In this document: positions 46,983 through 55,436 of the stretch, in pieces
Layout of the letters: each line of letters opens with the position of its first letter
How positions within the stretch are numbered: position 1 is the first letter of the stretch
Assembly: GCA_028871795.1 (NCBI GenBank)
Contig: JAGWMG010000004.1
Coordinates: 186,001-250,000, forward strand
From: Alphaproteobacteria bacterium
GTDB taxonomy: Bacteria; Pseudomonadota; Alphaproteobacteria; Micropepsales; Micropepsaceae
Length of the DNA stretch: 64,000 nt
Direction: 5' to 3'
Notes under the pieces: generated by a model
What the model was told of the DNA's origin: nothing
The model's database searches: none
Seen by the model: the letters and a program-made list of their open reading frames with translations, nothing else
Translations under genes and position numbers: made by a program

Positions 46983-48236
46983 ATGACCTCCGAAATTGCG
47001 GTAATGAACCAACGCGGTGTCGCGCTTGCGGCCGATTCCGCCGTGACCCTGATCGACGGCGGCGTCGTGGTCGTGCGCAACGATCAGCGCAAGCTGTTCA
47101 ATCTCGCGAACGGCCTCCCGCTCGGCGTGATGTTCTTCGGCGTGGCCGACATGATGGGCCATCCCTGGGAGCACTTGATCGAGCACTTCCAGAAGAAGGC
47201 AAGGCCCGGACCGCTGCCGCACGTCCGCGACTACGCGGCGAAATTCACCGGTATGCTCGACAATCTCGAGGAGTTCTTTCCGCGCGAGCGGCAGAAGGAC
47301 GACTACAAGCGGCTGCTGGCCTCGGTGTTTCGCTATGTCTTCCACCTGGCGCAGTACATACGCGAGACGGGCGGGGCCGAACGCGCCCGCGTTTCCGACG
47401 CGGAGATTCTCGAAGAATCCATCGAACACATCTGGCGGGTCTATCAGCAACGCGAGGACGGCAGTTCACGCCCGGATCTCGCGTGTTTTCCGCAGGGCTT
47501 CGCCGCGGTTGTGGCGCGCGATTATTCCGGCACGGTGGACGAGTTGATCGCCTATGGCTTTTCGAACTTCAACCTGAGCCAGACTGCGGTGCTGCGCTTG
47601 CGCGACATCGCGGTGTATTGCGTGGTCAAGGATTTGTTCCTGGAGGACGTGACCGGACTGGTGTTTGCGGGATACGGCACGGACGAGCGCTATCCCGTCG
47701 TCGTCACCTATTTCCTTTCCGCCATCGTCGGCGGGATCGTCAAGCGCGCCGAAGCCAGCGCTGACGCCATCGACGGCGAACTGCGTTCCAAGATCCGCAT
47801 CTTCGCCGACAGTGAAGTCACCAACGCTTTCATCCGCGGCATCGATTACGGGCTGGAACGGCGCTTCTACGGCACCCTGCAGTTGATGATGCAGGGCCTT
47901 GTCGATCATGTGGTCAGCGCCTTCCCGAATGCCGACCAAGGCCAGCGCGAAGGCGTCAGGAAGCAGTTCCAGGGGCATATCCTGCCTCAGTATCTCAACA
48001 CTTTTCACGCCATGATGGAGGACTACCAGCAGCAGACCTATATCAACCCGGTGCTCAGGGTCCTGGAAATCGCCGCCCGCCCCGAGTTGGCGGAAACCGC
48101 ACGCGATCTTGTGGCTCTCAACATCCTCAAAAAGCGTATAATGGCGCAGCACCAGACGGTCGGCGGCGCTATTGACGTCGCCATCATCAGCCGCGAGGAC
48201 GGCTTTAAGTGGTGGACGAAGCAGGGCGGAGGCTGA
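46983..48236 (+). CDS. Proteasome-like Ntn-hydrolase candidate, 417 aa
   Basis: The N-terminus fits a proteasome beta-type start: MTSEIAVMNQRGVALAADSA, with Thr2 exposed after Met removal, Asp18 in the AADS motif and Lys37 in NDQRKLFNL, i.e. Thr1/Asp17/Lys36 against proteasome Thr1/Asp17/Lys33. Then GLPLGVMFFGVADMM resembles the following strand. The last part (VGGAIDVAIISREDG, from 393) looks like the closing GG-strand. Between lie ~300 mostly helical residues not found in HslV or Anbu. No ATPase partner is adjacent. A 112-aa protein follows 2 bases after the stop. Assignment is inference from motifs; a protease or other amidohydrolase role is open. Confidence 0.6.
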   Translation: MTSEIAVMNQRGVALAADSAVTLIDGGVVVVRNDQRKLFNLANGLPLGVMFFGVADMMGHPWEHLIEHFQKKARPGPLPHVRDYAAKFTGMLDNLEEFFPRERQKDDYKRLLASVFRYVFHLAQYIRETGGAERARVSDAEILEESIEHIWRVYQQREDGSSRPDLACFPQGFAAVVARDYSGTVDELIAYGFSNFNLSQTAVLRLRDIAVYCVVKDLFLEDVTGLVFAGYGTDERYPVVVTYFLSAIVGGIVKRAEASADAIDGELRSKIRIFADSEVTNAFIRGIDYGLERRFYGTLQLMMQGLVDHVVSAFPNADQGQREGVRKQFQGHILPQYLNTFHAMMEDYQQQTYINPVLRVLEIAARPELAETARDLVALNILKKRIMAQHQTVGGAIDVAIISREDGFKWWTKQGGG

Positions 48237-48238
48237 CG

Positions 48239-48577
48239 ATGGCCGAGACACGCAAAGCGGGTGGGGCATTACTCGACGGTGCCGAGCGATTCGATCGCCT
48301 GGCCCGCATCGTCAAGGACAACCAGCTCGGCCGCACCAGTACCGGCCCGAGACCTCCCGTCACCGAAGCCTTCGAGTTGAGCCCGGAAGACGCCTGGTCC
48401 AGGAAGTATATGACGCAATGTATCGGGCCGGTTTGTTTCGATCCTGCAGTGGAGCCGCCGGTATTCGCCAAATTCGCCGCACCCGTGGAAGCCGCCGCCA
48501 ATTCGGGCCCGATCGGCTTGGTGATCGGCAAGCCCGTCCGGCGGCGTTCCTGGCTTGGGCGGCTGTTCGGACGGTGA
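48239..48577 (+). CDS. Small hypothetical protein downstream of Ntn-like gene
   Basis: 112 aa, soluble and rather polar, starting 2 bases after the preceding stop with GGGCGGAGG as ribosome site. Contains GGALLDGAERFDRLARIVKD and ends with a basic RRRSWLGRLFGR tail; SRKYMTQCIGPVCFDPAV holds two Cys. No family recognised. The tight spacing suggests that it is made together with, and may bind, the 417-aa protein. A GTG 10 codons upstream is a weaker start. Confidence 0.6.
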   Translation: MAETRKAGGALLDGAERFDRLARIVKDNQLGRTSTGPRPPVTEAFELSPEDAWSRKYMTQCIGPVCFDPAVEPPVFAKFAAPVEAAANSGPIGLVIGKPVRRRSWLGRLFGR

Positions 48578-48666
48578 CGATCCGCGCCAAGCGCGGGATT
48601 AAACTTGCGGCGCTCGCGTCCGGGATGAACTATCGTCCAAAAGTGGAAGTGGATGGAGCTACGGCA

Positions 48667-49215
48667 ATGAGGCGTTTAGGGTTTGTTCTGGCCGCACTGG
48701 TCGCGGCCGCACCGTTCTCGGCGGCGGCAGCCGACAGCGCGCTGAGCCCGGCGGCGAACGCGGCATATCTCGCAGCCTATGCCAAGAAACCAAGTGTCGT
48801 TCAAAAGCCGGACGGTCTGCTATATCGCATCCTGCACAATGGCTACGGCTCGCGTCCTAACCCCCAGGACTATGTGACGGTCTACTACACCGGAAAGCTG
48901 ATCAACGGCACGGTCTTTGACGGCACAGAGCCGGAACAACCGGTGCGCTTCAAGGCCAACAAGTTGATCCCAGGATGGTTTGAGGCACTTTCGTTGATGC
49001 GCGTGGGCGATCGTTGGGAGGTCGTCATCCCGTCCTCGCTGGGGTACGGCGAAAGAGGCACACCGGATGGCTCAGTACCGCCCAATCAGACGCTTGTGTT
49101 CGAAATCGAACTGGTCAAGACGGTGCCGCCGAAGCTGCGGCCGCACGCGCCGGACGAAGATCCTGACAAGATCAACGACAACGAAGATTTGGGACCCGAC
49201 GACAGCGGGCAGTAA
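48667..49215 (+). CDS. FKBP-type peptidyl-prolyl isomerase, exported
   Basis: 182 aa. Signal peptide (1-21, cleavage near AAA-AD), short helical stretch, then one FKBP domain (about 45-148): DYVTVYYTGKLINGTVFDG, VRFKANKLIPGWFEALSLM, RWEVVIPSSLGYGERG, and PNQTLVFEIELVKT. The acidic C-terminal tail (DEDPDKINDNEDLGPDDSG) is unusual. Assists folding of periplasmic or outer-membrane proteins. The GH17-GT2 gene follows after 9 bases. Confidence 0.9.
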   Translation: MRRLGFVLAALVAAAPFSAAAADSALSPAANAAYLAAYAKKPSVVQKPDGLLYRILHNGYGSRPNPQDYVTVYYTGKLINGTVFDGTEPEQPVRFKANKLIPGWFEALSLMRVGDRWEVVIPSSLGYGERGTPDGSVPPNQTLVFEIELVKTVPPKLRPHAPDEDPDKINDNEDLGPDDSGQ

Positions 49216-49224
49216 CGGGTCGGA

Positions 49225-51888
49225 GTGGCGACGGCAGTGTTTGCATCCCTCGTCGGACGGTTGCGATCGCGCTTGAGCGGCGGGACGCTGCGAATCGCGG
49301 TGGCGCTTACTCTGGTCGTGGGCGCCAGTGCGCTGTTCTGGGCGAGCCGCGACTACACGGTGGTAGCGCCCGACTGGGACGGGCTGGTCCGCGGCGTCAC
49401 CTACAATCCGAGCCATATCTTCTCGCAACGCCAGTCGAAGCAGATTTCGCCGGACCGCATCGCCGCCGACATGGCGCAACTGTCCCGCATCACCGGGCAC
49501 ATCCGCACCTATACGGTGTCCGGCGGGCTCGACAAGGTGCCGGAGATCGCGCGCCGCTACGGCTTGACCATTTCCCTCGGCATCTGGATCGGCGCCGACC
49601 TGAACAAGAATGAGCGTGAAATCGACACCGCGCTCAAGGCGATTCTCGCCAACCGCCGGGTGATAGACCGTATCATCGTCGGCAACGAGTCGATCCAGCG
49701 CGGCGATGTCAGCGCGGACCAGTTGAACGCCTATATCGACCGCGTGCGCGAGGCCGTGCCGGGCCGCATCAAGGTCACGACCGCCGAAACCTGGGCAACC
49801 TGGCTGATGCATCCCGAGATCGGCGAGCACGTTGACGTCATATTCGTGCATCTGTTGCCCTATTGGGAGGGAAGGGACGTAAGAACCTCGCTGACCTTCC
49901 TGCAGCAGGCATTCGGCGACGTGCAGGAGGAATTTCCCGACAAGCCGATCGTCATCGGTGAAATCGGCTGGCCGTCGGAGGGGCGTACCAGGAGCGCTGC
50001 CGAGCCGTCGCTCGCCAACGAGGCCTATTTCATCCGCAGCTTTGTCCAACTCGCGTTGGACAAAGGCTACGACTACTACATCATCGAAGCCTACGATCAG
50101 CCTTGGAAGGTCACCAACGAAGGCGTGGTAGGCGCCTATTGGGGCCTATATGACGCAGGCGGCCGTCCCAAGTTCGCATTCACCGGCTTGCTGCGTTCCT
50201 TCCCCGAATGGCGCGAGTTCATGCTCGGGGCGGCCATCCTCACACTGCTGCTCGGGTTGTTGATCCTAAGAAGCATGCCGCGCGTGCGGCAGACGGGCTA
50301 CATCGTTATGGGCGGACTGGTAGCGGGCGTCACGACCGGCCTGATGCTGGTGGTCGACGCCACCACGCTCGATTACATCGATCCGGCCGACATCGCCATG
50401 ATCCTGGCGATGTCGCCTCTGGTATTCCTGGCGTCGACCGTGATCCTGACCGAAGGCATCGAGCTGGCAGCCAGCCTGTGGCGGGTGGAGCGCCGCACGG
50501 TGCGCGCCGCTATTCCGGAGGCAAGCGAACGCGTTTGCGTGCACGTGCCCTGCTACAACGAGCCGTCGGCGATGGTGATCGAAACCCTCAATGCGCTGGC
50601 GCGGCTGGACTACGAGAATTTCGAAGTCATCGTCCTGGACAACAACACGCCCGATCCGGCGACCTGGAAACCGGTGGAAGCGCATTGCTCGATGCTGGGC
50701 CCGCGCTTCCGCTTCTATCATTTCGATCGGGTGCAGGGCTTCAAGGCTGGCGCGCTCAATCTGGCGCTCGAGCTGACCGGTCCCGAAGTGAAGTACATCG
50801 CCGTCATCGACAGCGATTACCGCGTCGAGCCCAATTGGCTGCGGCTGACGTTGCCTTACTTCGCCCAGCCCGGCATTGCGCTTGTGCAGGGTCCGCAGGA
50901 TTACAGCGATGCGTCCGAGAGCGTGTTCAAGGCGATGGCCTACGAGGAATATCGCGGTTTCTTCCACATCGGCATGGTGGAGCGCAACGAGCACGATGCC
51001 ATCATCCAGCACGGCACCATGATGATCGTGCGCAAGAATGCGCTCGCGGAGGTCGGCGGCTGGAGCACCTGGTGCATCACCGAGGATACCGAGCTGGGGC
51101 TGAGACTCTTCGAAGCCGGATACGGCGCCGCCTATATTCCGCAGAGCATGGGGCAGGGACTGATCCCCGATACGCTGAAGGCATTTCAGAGTCAGCGCTA
51201 CCGCTGGGTCTACGGCGCCATGCAGATCCTGAAGCGTCATGCCGGCGCGATCTTCCTGGGGCGGGCGCGGCTCTCCTTGGCCCAGCGTTACCAATTCCTG
51301 AGCGGCTGGCTGCCGTGGATTTCGGACGGCCTGAGCATCGTCGTCACACTGATCGCGCTGGTCTGGACTTTTATGATGTGGGCGGCGCCGCGTTACGTTT
51401 ATGTGCCGATGCCGTTGCTGTCGGCGGCGGCGCTGGCGCTGTTCCTCGCGAAGATTATGAAGACGATGTTGCTCTACCCCCAGAAGGTTCGCTCCGGCTT
51501 GAAAGGAGCGGTGATGGCGTCGGTCGCCGGCTTGGCGCTCACCCATACGGTCGGCAAGGCGACGTGGGCGGGTTTGTTGACCAGCGGAAAGCCGTTCCTG
51601 CGGACACCAAAATGCGCCGATCAGGCGCTGCTCAGCCAAGCTCTGCGCGGGGTGTGGCAGGAGACGGCGCTGTTCGTACTATGCGCCTTTGCAATCGCTT
51701 CCGTGCTGGCCACCGGGCGGCTCGACGATCCCGCCGCGCGGCTTTGGATGGTGATGCTGACAGTGCAGTGCCTGCCGTATGCCGCCACGATTGTCACCGC
51801 GGCGCTGAGCGCGCGCTCCAACGCCAAGGACCGCCAAGCGCCGGACATGCCAGCCGAGACAAAGACCACGCTGGCGAAAGCGGCATAG
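49225..51888 (+). CDS. GH17-GT2 fusion, beta-glucan synthase (NdvB/NdvC-like)
   Basis: 887 aa inner-membrane protein. TM helix (about 23-41), then a GH17 barrel (about 50-325) with acid/base Glu155 in VGNESIQRGD and nucleophile Glu246 in IGEIGWPSEG, four hydrophobic segments (332-425), a processive GT2 domain (about 440-690: DSD at 529-531, TED at 619-621, QRYRW at 657-661) and a C-terminal TM block. Such fusions make or branch beta-1,3/1,6-glucans (Bradyrhizobium NdvB/NdvC, Pseudomonas NdvB). Both catalytic halves look intact. The periplasmic GH17 part probably transglycosylates the chain extruded by GT2. GTG start. Confidence 0.88.
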   Translation: MATAVFASLVGRLRSRLSGGTLRIAVALTLVVGASALFWASRDYTVVAPDWDGLVRGVTYNPSHIFSQRQSKQISPDRIAADMAQLSRITGHIRTYTVSGGLDKVPEIARRYGLTISLGIWIGADLNKNEREIDTALKAILANRRVIDRIIVGNESIQRGDVSADQLNAYIDRVREAVPGRIKVTTAETWATWLMHPEIGEHVDVIFVHLLPYWEGRDVRTSLTFLQQAFGDVQEEFPDKPIVIGEIGWPSEGRTRSAAEPSLANEAYFIRSFVQLALDKGYDYYIIEAYDQPWKVTNEGVVGAYWGLYDAGGRPKFAFTGLLRSFPEWREFMLGAAILTLLLGLLILRSMPRVRQTGYIVMGGLVAGVTTGLMLVVDATTLDYIDPADIAMILAMSPLVFLASTVILTEGIELAASLWRVERRTVRAAIPEASERVCVHVPCYNEPSAMVIETLNALARLDYENFEVIVLDNNTPDPATWKPVEAHCSMLGPRFRFYHFDRVQGFKAGALNLALELTGPEVKYIAVIDSDYRVEPNWLRLTLPYFAQPGIALVQGPQDYSDASESVFKAMAYEEYRGFFHIGMVERNEHDAIIQHGTMMIVRKNALAEVGGWSTWCITEDTELGLRLFEAGYGAAYIPQSMGQGLIPDTLKAFQSQRYRWVYGAMQILKRHAGAIFLGRARLSLAQRYQFLSGWLPWISDGLSIVVTLIALVWTFMMWAAPRYVYVPMPLLSAAALALFLAKIMKTMLLYPQKVRSGLKGAVMASVAGLALTHTVGKATWAGLLTSGKPFLRTPKCADQALLSQALRGVWQETALFVLCAFAIASVLATGRLDDPAARLWMVMLTVQCLPYAATIVTAALSARSNAKDRQAPDMPAETKTTLAKAA

Positions 51889-51892
51889 GCAG

Positions 51893-53293
51893 CTACTCCG
51901 GCACCAGTTTTCCCGGGTTCAAGATATTTTTCGGATCGAGCGTGCGCTTGAGCGCGCGCATGAGGTCGATTTCCACCTCGCTCTTGTAGCGCTTGAGGTC
52001 GGCGCGTTTCATTACGCCGATGCCATGCTCGGCGCTGAACGAGCCGCCAAAATCGCGCACCACATCGTGGACGACGCGGGCGATTTCGTCCCAGCGGGCG
52101 AGGAACGACGCCATGTCCGCACCCCTCGCGGCCTGGATATTGAAATGGATATTGCCGTCGCCGAGATGGCCGAAAGGGACCGGCCGCGCGCCGGGCAGGG
52201 CGGCAGAGACCGCCGCCGTCGCCTTGGCGACGAAATCCGCCACCGCCGCGACCGGCACCGAGACGTCGTGCTTGAGCGACGGGCCTTCCTTCTTCTGTGC
52301 CTCCGACATGGATTCTCGCAGCATCCACAGCGCCGCGCGCTGCGCTTCGCTGGCCGCGATCACGGCGTCGCCCGTCAAGCCGTTCGACAATGCCCCTTCC
52401 AGCGCGCCTTCGAACACATCCTTGAGTGCAGCCGCGCCCGACACTTCGGCGAGCGCGTACCACGGCGACGATGCTGCGAACGGATCGCTCGTCCCAGGGA
52501 TATACGCGAGCACAAGCTCCAATCCGCTCCGGGGCAATATCTCGAAGGCGTTGACCAGCCCGCCGGTCGCCGCTTGCAGGCGTGCCAACAGCCCGACGGC
52601 TGCGTCGATGCTCGGCACGGCTACGAAGGCGGTGCAACGCATCGCCGGTTTGGGAAACAGTTTCAGGGCCGCGGCTGTCACGATCCCAAGGGTGCCCTCG
52701 GCGCCGATGAAAAGCTGCTTCAGGTCGTAACCGGTATTGTCCTTGCGCAGCGTGCGCAGCAGGTTCAGCACGCGCCCGTCAGCCAGCACCGCCTCGATGC
52801 CGAGCACCTGTTCGCGCGCCATGCCGTAGCGCAACACGTTGAGCCCACCAGCGTTGGTGGAAAGCGTCCCGCCGATGGTGCAGCTTCCCTCCGCCGCGAG
52901 GCTGAGCGGCAGCATCAGCCCACTGTCGTCCGCCGCACGTTGCGCCGCGGCCAGGATCACGCCGGCCTCAGCGATCATGCTCGCATCCACGGCATCGAGG
53001 CGGCGGATGCGGTTCAGGCGCGATAAACTGAGCAGGATTTCGTTGTCGAACGGGATTTGGCCGCCGACCAGCCCGGTGTTGCCGGCTTGCGGGACGACCG
53101 GCGTGGTCGTCTCGTTGCAGATCGACAGGATGGCGGACACTTCCGCCGTCGTTGCCGGCTTGAGAAGAAGCGCCGCGCGGCCTTTGTACTTGCTGCGCCA
53201 CTCCTCCAGGTGTGGAGCAATTTCGGCCTGATCCTCCGTGAATCCCTTCGGGCCGACGGCGGCTTTCAGTCTGGCGGCGGCCTCGCTGTTCAT
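51893..53293 (-). CDS. FAD-linked 2-hydroxyacid dehydrogenase (GlcD/D2HGDH family)
   Basis: 466 aa. The FAD_binding_4 domain shows VVPQAGNTGLVGGQIPFDNE, CTIGGTLSTNAGGLNVLRYG and GAEGTLGIVTAAALKL; the C-terminal FAD-linked oxidase domain ends FSAEHGIGVMKRADLKRY. Pattern fits D-2-hydroxyglutarate or D-lactate dehydrogenases donating electrons to the respiratory chain. Its ATG overlaps the tsaC stop (ATGA), and it ends convergently 4 bases after the glucan synthase gene. Confidence 0.88.
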   Translation of the reverse strand: MNSEAAARLKAAVGPKGFTEDQAEIAPHLEEWRSKYKGRAALLLKPATTAEVSAILSICNETTTPVVPQAGNTGLVGGQIPFDNEILLSLSRLNRIRRLDAVDASMIAEAGVILAAAQRAADDSGLMLPLSLAAEGSCTIGGTLSTNAGGLNVLRYGMAREQVLGIEAVLADGRVLNLLRTLRKDNTGYDLKQLFIGAEGTLGIVTAAALKLFPKPAMRCTAFVAVPSIDAAVGLLARLQAATGGLVNAFEILPRSGLELVLAYIPGTSDPFAASSPWYALAEVSGAAALKDVFEGALEGALSNGLTGDAVIAASEAQRAALWMLRESMSEAQKKEGPSLKHDVSVPVAAVADFVAKATAAVSAALPGARPVPFGHLGDGNIHFNIQAARGADMASFLARWDEIARVVHDVVRDFGGSFSAEHGIGVMKRADLKRYKSEVEIDLMRALKRTLDPKNILNPGKLVPE

Positions 53294-54258
53294 GGCGTGT
53301 CTCCGCGCGACGCGGCGGCGCGCATGAGACGGTCGTTGATGGCCTCGCCGAGGCCGTCCGCAGGGATCGGCATGACGGCGATGGCATCGCCTTCCGTATC
53401 GAGCGCGCGCAGCATCGCGAACAGATTTGCCGCCGCCTCGCGAAGATCGCCGCTTGGGCTGAGATTGAGCATCCGGCGCGCACAGGGGACGTTCGGTCCG
53501 AAAGCGAGCAGGGATTCGTCCGCAGCCGCCTCCTGCACGTTCAATCTCAAGCTGGCGCGAGGCGCATAATGGCTGGCGAGACGGCCGGGCGAACTCATGG
53601 CTCCCTGGGCTGGAGAGGCCAACGGTCCCGTGATGGTTTCAAGGGCTTCACGCAGCACCGCGCCGGGGCGCAGCAGCACCGGCCGGTCATGCTCGAAACC
53701 GATCACAGTCGACTCGATGCCGAGTGGGGTTGGTCCCCCATCCAAGATCATGTCCACCTTGCCGCCAAGACCTTCCTCGACATGCGCAGCACAAGTAGCG
53801 CTGACACGGCCCGAAGGATTGGCGCTCGGCGCGGCCAGCGGGACGCCGGCCTCGGCGATCAGCCGCGCGGCAACCGGGTGCGAAGGCATGCGCACGGCCA
53901 CAGTGTCCAATCCGGCACTTACTAGATGTGTCAGGCGGCAATCGTCACGGCGCGGCAGGACCAATGTCAGCGGGCCTGGCCAGAAGGCCTGCGCCAACTG
54001 CTGTGTTAGCGGTGAAAACATTGCAAATACAGATGCCTGTACGACGTCTTTCACATGAACTATAAGCGGATTGAAGTGCGGCCGGCCCTTGGCGGCGAAG
54101 ATTGCTGCAACCGCGCGCCCGTTGGTTGCGTCGGCCCCCAGCCCATAGACAGTTTCCGTCGGAAACGCGACCAGCCGCCCCGCGCGGAGGCTCGCCGCAG
54201 CGGCGGAAATCGCCGCGAAATCCGCTGCGCGAATGATAGCAACATCGGCGTCGGTCAT
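53290..54258 (-). CDS. tsaC: L-threonylcarbamoyladenylate synthase (Sua5 type)
   Basis: 322 aa. Makes threonylcarbamoyl-AMP from threonine, bicarbonate and ATP for the t6A37 tRNA modification. YrdC domain (about 12-200): GRLVAFPTETVYGLGADATN, KGRPHFNPLIVHV, SANPSGRVSATCAAHVEE and LLRPGAVLREALE. The C-terminal Sua5 domain (about 225-320) makes it the long form. Coupled to the downstream FAD dehydrogenase gene. Confidence 0.93.
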   Translation of the reverse strand: MTDADVAIIRAADFAAISAAAASLRAGRLVAFPTETVYGLGADATNGRAVAAIFAAKGRPHFNPLIVHVKDVVQASVFAMFSPLTQQLAQAFWPGPLTLVLPRRDDCRLTHLVSAGLDTVAVRMPSHPVAARLIAEAGVPLAAPSANPSGRVSATCAAHVEEGLGGKVDMILDGGPTPLGIESTVIGFEHDRPVLLRPGAVLREALETITGPLASPAQGAMSSPGRLASHYAPRASLRLNVQEAAADESLLAFGPNVPCARRMLNLSPSGDLREAAANLFAMLRALDTEGDAIAVMPIPADGLGEAINDRLMRAAASRGDTP

Positions 54259-54288
54259 GCCTCAACTTACCGCACTGCGACGACCGGG

Positions 54289-54843
54289 TCAGCTTTTAGT
54301 CGCGGTCAGGTCCACAGTCACCGCGACCTCATGCGCCACCGGTTTCGGGGCGGCCCATTCGCCTTGGCCGACGCCGAACGCGGTGCGGTCCAAAACGACC
54401 TTGCCGGTCATATGGGCCCGGTTGGCGCCGAAAGCGAGCTTGAACGGCAGGCGCAGAGGCTGCGTCACGCCGCGGATCGTCAACTTGGCGTCCGCCACAT
54501 AGGAACCGTCGGCAAGGCGCTTGAATCTGCTTGCTTCGAAACGGGCGGTTGGAAATTTGTCGACGGCAAAGCCAAGCGCGCCTTTCAGCCCGTCGTCGCT
54601 GTCCGGCGCGTCCGATTTTTCGCTGCTGAGATCAATAACGGCCACAACATGCGAATGGGCGAGGTCGGCGGCGTCGAAGTCGATGTCCGCCTTCCAGGAC
54701 TGGAACACGCCCACGAAGGGTTCGGCGCCCCAGTTTGCGCTGAAGCCGAGTTTGCTCTTGGCAAGTTCGACGTTCCAATGCGCGGCGCACGCCGGCACCG
54801 CCGCCAACCCCAGCAGTGCGGTTGCGGCGAGGATGCGCCTCAA
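54289..54843 (-). CDS. YceI family protein (copy B)
   Basis: 184 aa. Signal peptide (about 1-20, ends ACA) and lipocalin-like YceI barrel: WNVELAKSKLGFSANWGAEP, VGVFQSWKADIDFDAADLAH, and SRFKRLADGSYVADAKLTIR. YceI barrels bind long isoprenoids such as ubiquinone or polyprenyl chains. The start overlaps the cytochrome b561 stop (ATGA). It is the last gene of a YceI-b561-YceI operon. Confidence 0.9.
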   Translation of the reverse strand: MRRILAATALLGLAAVPACAAHWNVELAKSKLGFSANWGAEPFVGVFQSWKADIDFDAADLAHSHVVAVIDLSSEKSDAPDSDDGLKGALGFAVDKFPTARFEASRFKRLADGSYVADAKLTIRGVTQPLRLPFKLAFGANRAHMTGKVVLDRTAFGVGQGEWAAPKPVAHEVAVTVDLTATKS

Positions 54844-55433
54844 GCCTTACCCCGAACGCGAATTCTGGGCAGCATCCGCGCCAGGACCCCATCGTGCCGG
54901 ATGAACTGATGGTAAAACGCGGCAATCACGTGGAGCGGGACCAGCCCGATAAACGCCCAAGCCAACCAGACATGAATCGTCTCGAACGTCTCGTGATAGG
55001 GATGCCCGGCGTGGCGCGTCATATCCGAAAGCACGGGGACACTGGGCCAGTCGAACAAACCGAACACCGAGGTCGGATGTCCTTGCGACGCCACGGACAC
55101 CATCAGCCAGCCTGCCAATGGAACCGCCACGATCAGGAAATAGAAGATGAAGTGCATGGCTTGGCCGGAAAACCTGATCCAGGGAGCAAGCCCCGGCGGC
55201 GGCGGCGGTACCGGATTGATCAGCCGCCACACGACACGAAGAACGCTTAACGCCAGAACCGACAGCCCGATCGACTTGTGCAGCGAGATCAGTTCGAATT
55301 TGCCCGGATCTTTGTTCGGCAGATCGGCCATGTACAAGCCGATGCTGAGATTCGTGATCACGGCCGCCGCGATGAGCCAATGCAGCGTCATCGCCACGGT
55401 TCCATAGCGCAGTGTCGTGTTAGCGGTCCGCAT
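54840..55433 (-). CDS. Cytochrome b561
   Basis: 197 aa, four transmembrane helices with haem-ligand His residues in MTLHWLIAAAVITNLSIG, LHKSIGLSVLALSVLRVVWR, QAMHFIFYFLIVAVPLAGWL and HVWLAWAFIGLVPLHVIAAF. It matches the diheme prokaryotic b561 type (CybB-like), which passes electrons between quinol and periplasmic acceptors. Embedded between two YceI genes, with 3 bases and a 4-base overlap, so the three are one unit. Confidence 0.92.
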   Translation of the reverse strand: MRTANTTLRYGTVAMTLHWLIAAAVITNLSIGLYMADLPNKDPGKFELISLHKSIGLSVLALSVLRVVWRLINPVPPPPPGLAPWIRFSGQAMHFIFYFLIVAVPLAGWLMVSVASQGHPTSVFGLFDWPSVPVLSDMTRHAGHPYHETFETIHVWLAWAFIGLVPLHVIAAFYHQFIRHDGVLARMLPRIRVRGKA

Positions 55434-55436
55434 GTC

